From positions 14,591,501 to 14,655,500 of the forward strand of contig CM049308.1 of NCBI GenBank assembly GCA_026874595.1: a DNA stretch of 64,000 bases. Reading direction: 5' to 3'. Source of the stretch: Sipunculus nudus (taxonomy: Eukaryota > Annelida > Sipuncula > Golfingiida > Sipunculidae). Shown piece after piece: positions 36,471 through 52,712 of this stretch (positions are counted from its first letter, which is position 1; each line of letters begins with the position of its first letter). Made by a program: the position numbers and the translations under genes. Under the pieces are notes generated by a model. The model saw only the letters and a program-made list of their open reading frames with translations, had not been told where the DNA came from and did no database searches.

Positions 36471-39400
36471 CAGCCAGAAACCAGATTGTGTTTATGGATG
36501 ATTTAAAAACAAACCAACGGATTCTGCATGAACAGAGTCTATTAGGAGTGGCACTTGAACTTTTAGTCCATGCAAATATGTGATAGAAGCCAAATGTAGG
36601 ATTTCATGGATGTCCAGATAGATTAAAAATGCACTTGTGGCTATTACGCAAAATGTTGGTTGCAACAGAGTGTTTTAGTCTCACTGTGGAGAACTTCATT
36701 ATGTTACAACATTGCTGGCCTTTTACTGCACTTAGTTATGGATCCTGAAATTCAGAAAAAAAAATTATCTACAACCAGTAAAAATGACAGTTTTGGGGGA
36801 AAGTCTTGTGATATTCATGCAGGGTTTGATGATATTAAACAGCATCACACTAGAAGTGCTGGGAAATATGATTGCCTGTGTCCCCTGTTACTTGTTAGAA
36901 TTGTTGATAAATGTACTGCCTTACATGGTCCAGAAGTAAGGTTACTGCACAAACCATGTTCTCTTCATCATGCTAGTTTTATCATAAGCATAGATTTATT
37001 TAATTTGGCATTGATTGTTTTCTGATGTGAAAGAAGACGTGACCAATACAGACACACCCTGTGTTCTACAGCACTAAAACAGAGACTATAATATTTGTCA
37101 GAACCTGATGATGAGCAGATGAAATTTTGAAAAATTCATAATTGGGTTTTCATCATTTTAGTTACTAATGCATTTTGGGATGTCAAATATGTGGCTAATG
37201 CATTGTGGGATATCAACCTTGGTGTGAGTTCCTGTAAACTTGTATATTCACTGAGTGAGGTGAAATAATCATAAACCATTACAAGGTAAAATGAAGTTAA
37301 ATGTGCATGAGGAGTGATACTGTGAACAATTTTTTTTATTCAGGTAGATCATCATTTATACCATCACACAGTTTCCTCATGCACGCAGAACTTTAATATT
37401 TATGATACAGGAACATGAATATTGAAAATAGCCGAGTCGTGGTCATATAAGCAGCCATGTAGTTTGCAGAAGGTTTATCACTGGCTCAGTTATTACCAGT
37501 TACTCTCTTGGCAGTTTTATGAAGATTGTTAACAAGGTCCAGGAGTTCTAATATCTTGGTGGGCTGGAAAATAAAGCTGCTGCAGTCAAATGGAAAGAGA
37601 AAATAGTCACTTGCGAAACGTAATCAGTGTTGAAAGGAAGAATAAAAATTATGAAGAACCATTAACCAATTATGTTTCAGCCAGAGCTGGATATGATTAT
37701 AACACCAGTACTTAAGATATGAACTTATTTATCATATTGGCAGAGCATGAGCTTAGCATAAATGGGAGGTCATCTGGTGGCAAAATGTGGAACTACTTTT
37801 GGAAGCCTGACTGTTCAGATCCATACACCAACCAGTAGCACAAATACTGGACATGTTTAATCCAACAAAGGAAACAGTATTCATGCCAGAAAAAAAATCA
37901 GTATTTGTGTTAGTCCTCCATCTATTAAAAAAAGTTTTTAAGAAATATTTATTTATTAAAAAAAATCTGCCAACAAATGCTGGAAAATGTATATTTTAAT
38001 GCATTGGAATTAAGATAGTTGTAAACACTCTGAATGAGGTTGTGAAGAGACATGGTGAAATTATGTTATTATGTTTGCGTTCATAGTTTTGCTATAAAAA
38101 ACAGATCACCATAAAAAGAGGTTCTCCCCTGTAAGGCAGGTCCACTTCGAGCTGTGCTCTGCAATTTACAGAGCAGCATTCAATGACAATTGCCCTAAGG
38201 AAGTTGATTCATTCTTGGGAGAATTTTAGAGGGTTCACACATTTGACATTTCCTCAGAAAATACTTCCCCATTCTGTTTCCATACACGCAGTCAAATGTG
38301 TAGAAATTAATGCATTTTATTAGTTTGCGGCAGAAATAATATCAGTAAATTTTTAAGCATTAGGAGGAAATAGATGTTGTTTGAGTCAATATAATTGGCA
38401 CTGTAATTCATATACTAGTATTAAATTTATACATTGATCAGATTATCTAATACCTGGGTCTATAAATGTGATATGTCAGTGAAAATGGCACCAGAGATAG
38501 ATATATCCAATAAATCAACCAGTAAAAGCTGTCTAAAAATTTAGTCAGTATAACTGACATTGTGACAATATAATTGACATGCATATTTCAGGTTAGACTG
38601 AAAGTGAAATGTAATTAATTTATAAAATGTTTGAAGAGTATGTTGTTGAAGAGAAAGTGGTTATTTTAAGCCTCCTGTGTGGCAGATCTCACGTGATTAT
38701 CATTACTTTGCATATTAATTGCTAGACACTATACATAAATCATAACTACTGATCATGTGATTTATCACTGGAATGTATTAATACTCTTCAAATTGTGATT
38801 GTATATTTATTTTGCATTTACAGCATGTGTAGAAACAGTGTATTTTTCTTTCATACTTATCAGATAAGCAATTCATTATCATATTTCATTTTACTGTATT
38901 TTTTCCATACTTAATTACATTTAATGCTTTAAGGTTTGCTCTTTTGAATAATTGCATTTCTGTCTTTCATTTATGATGAATTTTATAAAATTTTAATTCA
39001 TTATATTTTTAGTCCCATACTTTTCATTTAGTATTGAATTAGCACAGGTATATAATTACATGTTTGCTAGGTACCCCTAACAGGTATAAATTGGTTTTAA
39101 ATCACTTTGTGAATTAAACAAAATGGTTTCAGTACACGTTTTGCAATAAAATAGGGAAAAGAGGGAAGTATAAATAGACAGTCTGTCAACATGGTATCTG
39201 AAAGGTATTAAATCCTTTCCCATGAAACAATAAGCAAGTTTACAGCAGTTTATCCTGACAAAAAGTTGAAGTTGAAATGTTTCAAGACCACATCTTGAAG
39301 AGGATTCAAAACAGATTTTTCATTGCATTCAAGACATTTCTGATTGTAGTTGAAACACTGTGTAAGTTAAAAATGACCTTAATCCATCTGCATGCGACAT

Positions 39401-41560
39401 GTCAAAGGTGTATATCACTATCATCTTGTATTGAGAAGTTTCAACAATCCTGTTACACTATCATGATCATGTTAATATCTGGTTCATGGATCTCAGAGAT
39501 TACCCTACCAATAGGTTGATCAGAGTAAGTAAAGTGCAAAATTTTGCATAATTTTTTTTCAATCTTTTTTTTTTTTTGCATTTGGAGTGATTGAGACTTG
39601 TTTTTGTGGTGTGTTGGTAGTAATTAGTGTTTGAGCAAAAATGGTTCCATCTTTAAAATGTTTTGTGTGTCAGGATATCTTGGCTGCATAATAGACTGGT
39701 ACCCAATCTCATAATGCTTGCAGTGAAGCAGAGACAGACAAACACCTCCATCTTTTGGTTAATCATACTAAGTAGAGGTGCAGTTGGAACAGCTGAGCAT
39801 CTAATTGCAACTGCAGAGTATCTTGTATAAACCCTCCTTTAGTGGAGCTATACAGATATATCTCTGTGTATAAAATGCATGGTTATAGATGGTGTGAGTC
39901 AGGATGTGATCAGTAAGTCATAAAAATAACGACACTAAATGTATTTGTTGAAATCTTTACTCGTACCAAAGCACAACTCGATGTCATCATTGTTAATTAG
40001 AGCTGATGAGAGGATATTTAGCCATTTTAGATGTGGTACTGTAAGTACCTAAGAGTGTTATATGTGCCATAGCCAGTCAGGGTGACATACAGATGTAAGG
40101 CAAGTTGGTTTTCTGTTAGATTCATTCTGGTAGACGTTCATGTTACACACGGACTATTCAGCATTAGGGCTGAGATAAACTTGGTCTTTTTGCAAGTCTA
40201 TATTTATGTATATAATATATTTTATTCACGAGTGTGCATAAGGAAATCAATGAGTCGTTACGTTATTGTGTGTTGATTGGGTATGAATGTATGTATAGAT
40301 TTGCTTCTGTCTGGTGACATAATGTTATTTATTACACCATAGAAGAACAGCAGAAGTTACTGTTCAGATCTTTACCATTTTGTTCCAACACTGATGTGCC
40401 ATATCCCTTGATATCAGCAATGTCTTGCCAAGGTTATCATACAATACCCTCAATAAATATATGCACATATTTTGACCATACATACACATCTGTTATGAGC
40501 TCTGTATTTCATTATGAGAATCAGGTTTTGTTGTATTTCAAAAATGTTTTAAATGCCTCAAGCTATATTTCCTAGAAAGTAGAATGTTATTGTGGGAATA
40601 TAGATTTCAGAACCGGTGTATCTTTAAGCAAACTGGATCTCAGAATATGGTATCTGTGTAAAGTTCACCTGAATTAAGTATATCTTTAGATGCCTAATAT
40701 GGATTATGTTATGGAGAATATGAGGTCTTTGGACCTTGTGATGTTTAGTGTTGAATGTTCTCCTGGGAATATGGGGTCAAGGACTTGGATGCTCTTTGTG
40801 TAGAACGTTTATGTCTGAGAATATGGGATCAGGGATCTAGTGATGCCTAGTAGAAAATTAACATGAGCAAAAGGATCTTGGATCTTGTTTATAGAATATT
40901 CAACTGAGAATTTGATATCTCGGATCTGGGGATGTCTAGTGTAGAAGTTTCATCTGAGCAAAAGGGATCTGGGATCTAGAGAAGCTCGGTGATAAATGTT
41001 AATCTTGGCTTAAATATAACAGAAGCAGACAGTTCTTGGAGAAGAGTATTAATTTGATTGGATCCAGAGATGATCTGTCAAGAATTTGCATGTGCTGATG
41101 CGGATCTTTGATCCAGAGATGCATACCATAAAAATTACATTTCAACGTATGGGGTCTCCAATCTAGAGCTCTGTTCTTGGTGTAAAATTTTAATCAAAGC
41201 ATATGATTTGAAGTTCCAAGAATGCTGTTATATTATTTACACTTGAAAATATGGATCTTGGATTCAGAAGAGGTTGTCATAAGCTCTGGATCAGGGACCC
41301 AGTCTGCTGTCAGGGAGACTCTAACCATAGTAATCCTCTTGTGTCCAGTAACTGTCGTGCTGTGGGTTAATGATTATTTCAGATTTAGGGAATTCAAATT
41401 TATGCGTCAGTTAAAAGTATTTTTTTCATTAATATTTTAATTATTTTGTTTGGAATACAAGAAATATTTTGACGTTGGCCGGTCTGATCTCTGCTGTCGG
41501 TGACCCCATGTTTAATGTTACTGATATATACACCATTGTTATGCTTTATAAATAAACACT
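36471..41560 (+). other. probable long 3' UTR and downstream DNA of the LXXLL-protein gene
   Basis: No further exon is seen. Candidate polyadenylation hexamers AATAAA occur near 37,568, 38,511, 40,453 and 41,550. The last is followed by a T-rich region and a change of sequence character. A 121-codon frame at 36,660-37,025 has no recognisable domain and lies directly behind the stop codon. Where the transcript ends cannot be decided without RNA data. Confidence 0.4.
40580..41340 (+). repeat. degenerate ~65 bp tandem repeat
   Basis: Variants of GAGAATATGGGATCTGGGATCTAG followed by GATGCCTAGTGTAGAATGTT recur about ten times at 55-75 base spacing, for example near 40,715, 40,765, 40,815, 40,865, 40,930, 40,975, 41,100 and 41,150. 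Copies are strongly diverged, so this is an old minisatellite. It falls in the putative 3' UTR. Confidence 0.75.
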
Positions 41561-46073
<4,513 letters not shown>

Positions 46074-46566
46074 TAAAGGGGCCAAATCACTTATAAAGCA
46101 TGTTGAATTAACACGAAAAATAGCCTCTTCCCTTAAAATGAATTGGTACCTGCCAAACTATTGCCCTTAAACCGTTTGCTTACTCTGGTAAACGAATGTT
46201 AAAAACAGTGAATCGGGCACGATCACAGGTGTAGCCCTAAACATAAACACAGTGCATGCATCACCAGGCTACTTCACGTGCCAGTCTGGAGATTCCTTGA
46301 CTGACTTGGCCAAAAATGAAATACATGCTCCTGCTGGCTGAAACATCACGTGTTGTGGCTCACAAATGGACCTCCGGTCATGGCGGGATTGTTTTGGTTA
46401 ACAAACAACATGGACTGTGTTTACCAACACACTGCCAAACCACCGTATATGAGCTACTAAGCCTGTGTGCTGGGATGTTTTTGCTGGTAAACTTTTGTAT
46501 AAAGCAAAACTGAACTGTTAGTGTGGAAGAGTAGGCGTAATATTGCTCCTGATTATGTTCCTTTAT
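46074..46566 (+). mobile_element. ~495 bp TIR element, copy 1
   Basis: The element starts TAAAGGGGCCAAATCA and ends with the inverse-like TGATTATGTTCCTTTA. The whole segment matches the reverse complement of 55,876-56,374. Shared landmarks include AAGCAT near the start, GAATTAACACGAAAA, GTTAAAAACAGTG, AAATGGACTGTGTTTACCAACAC, GTGTGCTGGGATG, AAAACTGAA and AATATTGCTCCTRAT. It has no coding capacity (a 65-codon frame inside is not conserved as protein). Its insertion is probably independent of copy 2. A non-autonomous DNA transposon fits best; the superfamily is unassigned. Confidence 0.82.
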
Positions 46567-46897
46567 AATTGAAACAATATTATTATGAAAAATAATAAAA
46601 GCAAAGACCAGGATAGGTGCCGGGTACCTTTGAGATGGTCCGGTACATGTACAGGACTTTCACAGAATACCTAGGTGCAGGCCCAATTACTCTTTAAAGT
46701 ACTTAGTTAAAATTAATTTTAGTTAAATTTCGATATAGACCTATATTAGAACAATAATAATTGTATACATTAATCTTTATGCAAGTCAACAGGTCCATTT
46801 CCAGTATCATACATTTACACATAAATGTATAAATCATACCAGATACATATACTTAAGCCCAGGTACAGGTGGTAGGCACCAGGTACATTCTATTCCT

Positions 46898-47007
46898 AGT
46901 CCGTAAATGGACCTCTGTCCTATGATAGTGATACTCATGCTGGACGGACATTATGTAATGTCTGTCCATCAGAATTATCATGGGACATAGAGGTCCATGT
47001 ATGGACT
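46898..47007. mobile_element. 110 bp near-perfect hairpin (MITE-like)
   Basis: The left arm begins AGTCCGTAAATGGACCTCTG and the right arm ends CAGAGG-like AGAGGTCCATGTATGGACT. Folded, the arms pair over about 52 bases each with few mismatches and an almost absent loop around CATTATGTAATG. Imperfect direct repeats flank it: ATTCTATTCCT on the left and ATTCTACTCCT on the right. This fits a tiny foldback transposon with a 9-11 bp target duplication; a microRNA-type precursor is an alternative that small-RNA data would test. Confidence 0.75.
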
Positions 47008-47072
47008 AATTCTACTCCTTGCATCCAGGAACAGGTTCTCTGGGTACCCTGTTACAGGTACAAGTACCTAGC

Positions 47073-47080
47073 CCTAGGGC
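47073..47080. repeat. 8 bp target-site duplication, left
   Basis: CCTAGGGC directly precedes the hAT-type terminus and is repeated exactly at 48,707-48,714. Confidence 0.88.
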
Positions 47081-48706
47081 CAGGGTTGGCAAGTTTTAGG
47101 CAGGATGGTTTTAACCATAGGTTATAACCTGGTTAAAACTGCCCCGCCTAAAACAGGTTTTTGGCAGGTTTTAGGCACCAAAAGTGCCTAAAACCTATAT
47201 TTGTTTAAATTTTGACTTAAATATCTATAAAACTACCAAACTGGCTGTGGTTATGCAGTCACAAGGCTTTGCTTGGCTTCTGGAAGGTTTCAGCTATAAG
47301 TAATGCATGATTTCCTATTGGCTGGCATTATGCAGTCTTCAAAGAGCCTGTATATGTTTTTAGAGCATGAACCAATGTTTGTGTGGGACATTGTTTTATT
47401 AGCCAAGGTAATGTCATTATCAGGACCCTTTGGGTTTGCTGACGCTACCCTGATGTCCTGCTACCTGGAAAGATGTAATAGAGCCTTCAGTATGCCCCTT
47501 GTAGGGCAGGGTAACAGGGGGGAGGCCATGCTTGATTAGACAAGTTAATTACTATTTATCAGGGTGATGGGGTCATAAGACCCAATAGTCATAAGTCCCA
47601 CTGCTTTGTCAAAGGAGATGTTCAGGTGAACTTTCATACATGACAATGATGATCGATGCAATCAAAGCCCTTGCCCCATAAGCTGTTCCTGAGTCAAACT
47701 TTTTTACAGAGTGATGCAGTCAGGGCCCCTGACCATGACATGTAGGTTTCTCAGGCCTTTAGGTTGAACACGGCCCAAAAGTGTTTATGAATACATGTAT
47801 TCTGTGGTTTGCAAACATATTCACTGCTATATATTTTTTTTATTTTTCAGTTTTATACTTATAGTGTTTCATGAGGCATCTATTTTCTCTATCTCATCAT
47901 TCAGTTAACAGAGCATATCCACCATTATAAAGACTAAGTATGTGCATAAAATCATAAAATTTGACAAAGGATGACCTAGCTATTAAGGTAATAAACAACC
48001 AGTAGATATTCTTGTTCATTTTCAGATAATGTAAAAGATATTATCATATTTTTAGTTTGTGGCTAGCATAAAAGATCTGTTATAATCTAAAAAATCAATC
48101 TTTTGCTTTTTGCCCTTTGAAGCTACAGGCATACAAGACACACATGATATGGTAGTGAGACTACAGTATAAAGTATTCATCAGTGTAAATGGAACAACTC
48201 TTTAAATTCCTGAAAACTTCTTTTGCATATAAAACAAAATTTAATCCCTTGTGATTTATCAAAACGCCAATCAAAGTGTCTGGTTATAAGATTAACAGTA
48301 TGAGCATTCTTATAATTTGGCTGTAATGGCAGTAATAGAGGTGGGAGACCTCAGAAGATGATTTAGGGATACAAGCTTAATCTGTCAGAGAAATGTGTTC
48401 ATATGGAATACCTGAAATAATGATGAATTCATTTATTGTTGTATTTTTTATCATGATTTAATATATTTAGTTTGGACAAAGTGTTCCTCACTTTTAATTT
48501 GTTGAGCTTATTTCTTTAATGCATATACCGGTACCTGTTTAACAATGAAACATAGTTAAACTGCAAGTCATAGGTGAGGGTATGTAAGATTTGAGGCAGT
48601 TATAGGCAGTTTTAGGCAGGTTATAACCTATTTTAGGCAGTTAAAGGCAGGTTTTAGGCTCTGCCCTGCTGAAAACAGGTTTTAGGCAGCCTAAAACCCA
48701 ACCCTG
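47081..48706. mobile_element. non-autonomous hAT-type transposon, 1.63 kb
   Basis: The termini are CAGGGTTGG (47,081-47,089) and CCAACCCTG (48,698-48,706), typical of hAT elements (CAGNG...). Identical 8 bp duplications CCTAGGGC flank both ends, the size hAT transposases produce (established). The subterminal regions at both ends are filled with TTTTAGGCAG and GCCTAAAAC repeats in both orientations, suggestive of transposase binding sites. No transposase frame is present: the longest frame, 78 codons at 47,303-47,539, has no DDE or BED features. It is therefore a deletion derivative mobilised in trans. It lies about 400 bp upstream of the COA6 coding exon. Confidence 0.9.
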
Positions 48707-48714
48707 CCTAGGGC
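48707..48714. repeat. 8 bp target-site duplication, right
   Basis: CCTAGGGC, an exact match to 47,073-47,080. Confidence 0.88.
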
Positions 48715-49122
48715 TGCTCAAGATTACATAAATTTATACCTCTGTCAGGATCCTGATCAGACTGCTGTGTGCTACATGGCAAACACTGTGGCGAGGATCA
48801 CTTACTCCATGGATGTCAGTATCATAGGTCAGCACAAGAGAGCTGTCCCTAATACCAGCGAATGGCTCTTGCCCTGGGCTTGGATAAAGAAAATATCACA
48901 ATGTTTTAGAAAATTTTAAAAAATATGATCCAGATTACCTCAAAATTAAGCAGATTTCTCCTTGAGTGTAAGTACACCAGAGCTGCTTGCATCCTTATAA
49001 ACATGAAAAGATATGATTTGTCTGGGCATACATTATGAAAATTAAATATTCTCACAGATAAAGAATAAAAGTGTCTTAAAGATTTCTTGTCAACAGAAAA
49101 GTTTCTTTTTATATTGTTGCAG

Positions 49123-49274
49123 ACATGATGGCTAAACCACCAAATAAAGAAGAGCGAGCCAAATGCTGGGAGGCAAGGGACTCTCTGTGGAAATGTTTAG
49201 ATGACAATGATAATGACAAATCCAAGTGTGTCACATTACGCAAAGCATTTGAAGAAAATTGCACAAAAACATGG
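49123..49274 (+). CDS. COA6: COA6, cytochrome c oxidase assembly factor 6, first coding exon
   Basis: COA6 is a small twin-CX9C-type protein of the mitochondrial intermembrane space that helps deliver copper to the Cu-A site of COX2 during complex IV assembly. The exon follows an acceptor TATTGTTGCAG (ends 49,122), so there is an upstream non-coding exon, and ATG is at 49,125. It encodes 50 residues: a short polar N-terminus, then CWEARDSLWKC (CX9C, helix 1), DDNDNDKSK, and CVTLRKAFEENC (CX10C, helix 2), ending KTW. The CX9C/CX10C pair, the W after the first Cys, WKCLD and the TW before the exon end match metazoan COA6. The donor is TGG|GTAGGT, phase 0; the apparent continuation VGTFFFLFYG is intron. 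Either of two adjacent ATGs could start; the second matches usual length better. Confidence 0.95.
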
Positions 49275-50015
49275 GTAGGTACTTTCTTCTTTCTTTTTTA
49301 TGGTCTGTTTGGATGATTAAGTCATTAGTTTATTTGTATATTCTTTTAGGAATTTCTGTGATTTGAGCCAGTGTTGTAGTTGAGTCCAAGTACTTTAGGT
49401 TTTAGTTTCCCTTCTTTGAGTCATGAGTCTTTTGGAACTACATATTGAACTACATTTAATTTCCAATGCAAAGATTAAGTTTTGTACATTTTATAAACTA
49501 GTTTTTAGTAATATTCTGTTTAATAGTTTTTTATGTAAGTCTTTATGATGGATCATCTAATTGAATTTCAGGCCTTACATGACATAGTTTTTTTCTTCTT
49601 GACTCAAGATGCACTCGCTTGTTACCTTGAGTCTTTACCTGTGAGTCCAAGTACAAGGCTGAGTCCAGGACCCTTGAGTCCAAGTCTGAGTCCCTGATTG
49701 TATCTAGCTATTTATAACCCAATTCATCTAGAGTCTAGACATTTGTTAAAATATCCACAGGAGTTTTCTCCACACTTAGTGTATTAATTACTCACGATAC
49801 AGATCTTTAACCTTAATCAGTAATTAATTTCCTTTAAGTTGGTTAGTCTTAGTTAATTAGTCTCTCAGTTTGAACAAATCTTTAACACATTTCCCATTTC
49901 ACAGTGGTGTGATTTGGACACAGAATGCGTATTTTCTTTAAACTGATTGTTCCACTTGTGATTTTGTTTAGATATTTGGAAAATATACTGATTACAGAAA
50001 AAAAACAAACTTATT

Positions 50016-50857
50016 AGGGCCCCGCTTGAAAAGCGGTGCCCTATAGTGATCACCATGTCAGTCCGTCCGTCCTTCAGTACTTCCGTCCTTCTGTCAGTGA
50101 CACTTTCTTTCACACCCAATAACTCAACAACACCATACTGCAGCTTTCCCAGATTCACAGGGAAGATTGGTACCTATGAGGGCTCCAGACCTATTGAATA
50201 ACAGACCTGTTGGAATTCCAATATGGCCGCCACAGCCTGATGGCAGATATTCTTTCGTGCGCGATAACTTGACAACAACCTACTGCAGCTTTCCCGAATT
50301 CACAGGGATGACTGATACCTATGAGGGCTCCAGACCTATTGAATAACAGACCTGTTGGAATTCCAATATGGCCACCACAGCCCTTTGGCTGATTTTTTTT
50401 GCACGATAACTCAACCACAACCTTCTACAGCTTTCCAAAATTCACAGGGATGATTGGTACCTGTAAGGGCTCCAGACCTTTTGAATTACAGACCTGTCAG
50501 TATTCCAATATTGCCGCCACAGCCCATTCGCTGATTTTCTTTTGCATGCAATAACTCAGCAACAACCTACTGCAGCTTTTCCAATTTCACATTGATCATT
50601 GGTGCCTATGAGGGCTCCAGACCTATTGAATTACAGACTTGCTCAAAATCAAATATGGCTAACAGACTACATTCGGTAATTTTCTATTGCACACATTATT
50701 TCAGACATATCTTCTTTAATATCATTTGATCCAGTAGGATTTTTTTCCCTCATGCATATGGATAAAAACCTGTTTCTCTTTGTCATATTTTTCAAATTTA
50801 ACTTAATTTTTCACCCATATGTAAACTAGTCCAGCACTAGCAGAAACGCGGGGCCCT
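50016..50857 (+). mobile_element. 842 bp repeat element with 10 bp inverted termini and ~143 bp internal repeats
   Basis: It begins AGGGCCCCGC and ends GCGGGGCCCT, exact inverse copies. The left end also folds alone into a hairpin, GGGC-CCGCTT-GAA-AAGCGG-GCCC (50,017-50,041), followed by GTCC repeats. The body has four tandem units of about 143 bases starting near 50,115, 50,262, 50,404 and 50,547, sharing CTACTGCAGCTTTCC, GAGGGCTCCAGACCTATTGA and CAGACCTGTTGGAATTCCAA. No target duplication is evident and there is no coding capacity. The architecture (hairpin head, GTCC run, tandem body) parallels families A and B. Confidence 0.8.
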
Positions 50858-51459
50858 CTGAGGACCATTGTCTGACCACATCTAGTTATTCACATGAAGT
50901 AATGTATTCATGATACCAAGAACATCAAATTGTCTTCTTAAATGCAGTGTACAAACTCACAATCTTTATTCTTGCTTCCCTTCATGCATGGTAAAATCTG
51001 AAAACCCTAATCTTTCCATATACTGTGGTTGCCTACATGAAATTAAAGAAAGAGACATTATTGTGATTCGTGAAAATGTAAACCCTTATGAAAAAGAAGC
51101 ACCTTCATTGAAGGGAAGATGTAAAACAAAGATTGATATATAAATATTAATAGATCATGTATGACACCCTTAGATCAAAGACTGTTACAGTGAATGATAT
51201 CAAATCTTTCAAATAATCTGTCAATTCTGAACAAGAATTTCCTCTTGTTGGATGTTGCCTTGAGCCACAGTCTAGTTTTTAGGATTTCCTTACAGGTTAT
51301 TTTATTTTATATATTACTATTTCAGATTGGTTATATTGGCTTTACTCTGTGTAGTTAACCCAATGGGCATATTATCTATAAGTATCTGAATAACTAATGT
51401 TCTGATTGCCATGATTCTTTCAATGCATACTGATGATTGAGTGTTTCATCATATATTGT

Positions 51460-52215
51460 AGAAAGGTGGTGCCACCTGTATTTTTCCCAATTTGTACGCA
51501 TTTTTTTGTCTATTTTTGAGACCTTCAGATGAAGCAGTCCATCAATTAATGGCACAAATTATAACCGTCAGACCTAGAAAACTTCTAACTGTACATCAAG
51601 GGAGGTCCTTAAAAAACCCTGAAATTAGTCCAGGGGACTTTTTGTGAACTTAAGGCTGAAAACATGATTTTGAGCACCAAGTCAGTCAGATAGGGCACAA
51701 ATTGTATCCGCTAGGCCTAGAACCTTCTAACATAACATTCAGGCACGTCCTGGAAAAATCTGCATGGAAACCTGATATTAGGTCATGGAGACCTATATTT
51801 TGTGGACTATTGGCCAAAACATGATTTTTAGCATCCTGAAAATCAGATGGGCATAAATTGTATCTGCCATCCCTATAATGTTCCAATGTTATATACAGGG
51901 AAGTCTTGGGCAATCTTAAGGAAACCTAAAATTAGGTCATGGTGACCTATATTTTGCATGCTACTTGCTAAAAAAAATCTTTGGCAATCTGCATTGAAAC
52001 CTGAAATTAGCTCATGGTGACCTATATTTTGTGTGCTACTGACTAAAAAATCTCAGGCAATCTCCATTGAAACCTGAAATTAGGTCATGGTGACCTATGT
52101 TACTGGCCAAAATCATATTTGGCACCAAGACAGTCAGACAAGGCACAAAACATTACTGTTGGACCTAGAATCTTCTGTCTTGATATCAAGGGATATCTGT
52201 CGAATTTAAAAGCAT
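51460..52215 (+). repeat. tandem array with inverted AGGTCA/TGACCT sites
   Basis: The phrase GAAACCTGAAATTAGGTCAT followed by GGTGACCTATATTTTG recurs with periods of about 160-170 bases, later about 72. AGGTCATGGTGACCT is exact at 51,934-51,948 and 52,082-52,096. One-base variants lie at 51,780-51,794 and 52,009-52,023. Other shared phrases are AAAACATGATTTT, GGGCACAAATTGTATC and CACCAAGWCAGTCAGA. Non-coding; it lies in the COA6 intron and opens with a GGTGGTGCCACC palindrome variant near 51,466. Confidence 0.85.
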
Positions 52216-52712
52216 ACAAAAAAGCTTGATTTTCATGGGAATGGCTGGAAATATTATCATGAAACAGTATCTTCCTGTTGATTTTGAAGAACTCTAATTG
52301 CTACAGTTGAATGGGGATACCACTTACAAAATTTGGCATTCAGATGATAAAATTCCTTTTGTGAATGTCTTCCTTGTCAGCTAAGTGTCATGACCAATAA
52401 AGAACTTGTTTTAGGTTAGCTTATTGCTGTTCATATTTCAAAGATAATGAAGGCTTTATGAGTTTTTGTTTTATTTAAATTTGCAAATAAATCTCTTGTG
52501 TATGAATATAAATTTGAAAATAATGCTGTCCAAACTGATGATTTTTTTTATGTAAAAACAAAGCAAATAGATATATAAATGAGACAAAATATTCAGCTTT
52601 TAAATGTTTTGGCTACATTAGGTCACAGCTTTGTCTCCCCTTTTACTCTTGTAAAATGTTATGACGTGTTGTCTCCCTGATCTCTTGTATAACTTGCTTG
52701 TTTGGTAGCTTT

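Noticed and set aside
36660-37025. 121-codon frame behind the LXXLL-protein stop codon
   Set aside because: It has no family resemblance, starts inside the probable 3' UTR, and shows no coding bias.
49275-49316. COA6 protein ending in VGTFFFLFYGLFG as a membrane tail
   Set aside because: The frame there runs through a consensus donor (TGG|GTAGGT). The conserved COA6 C-terminus is found in phase at 53,750.
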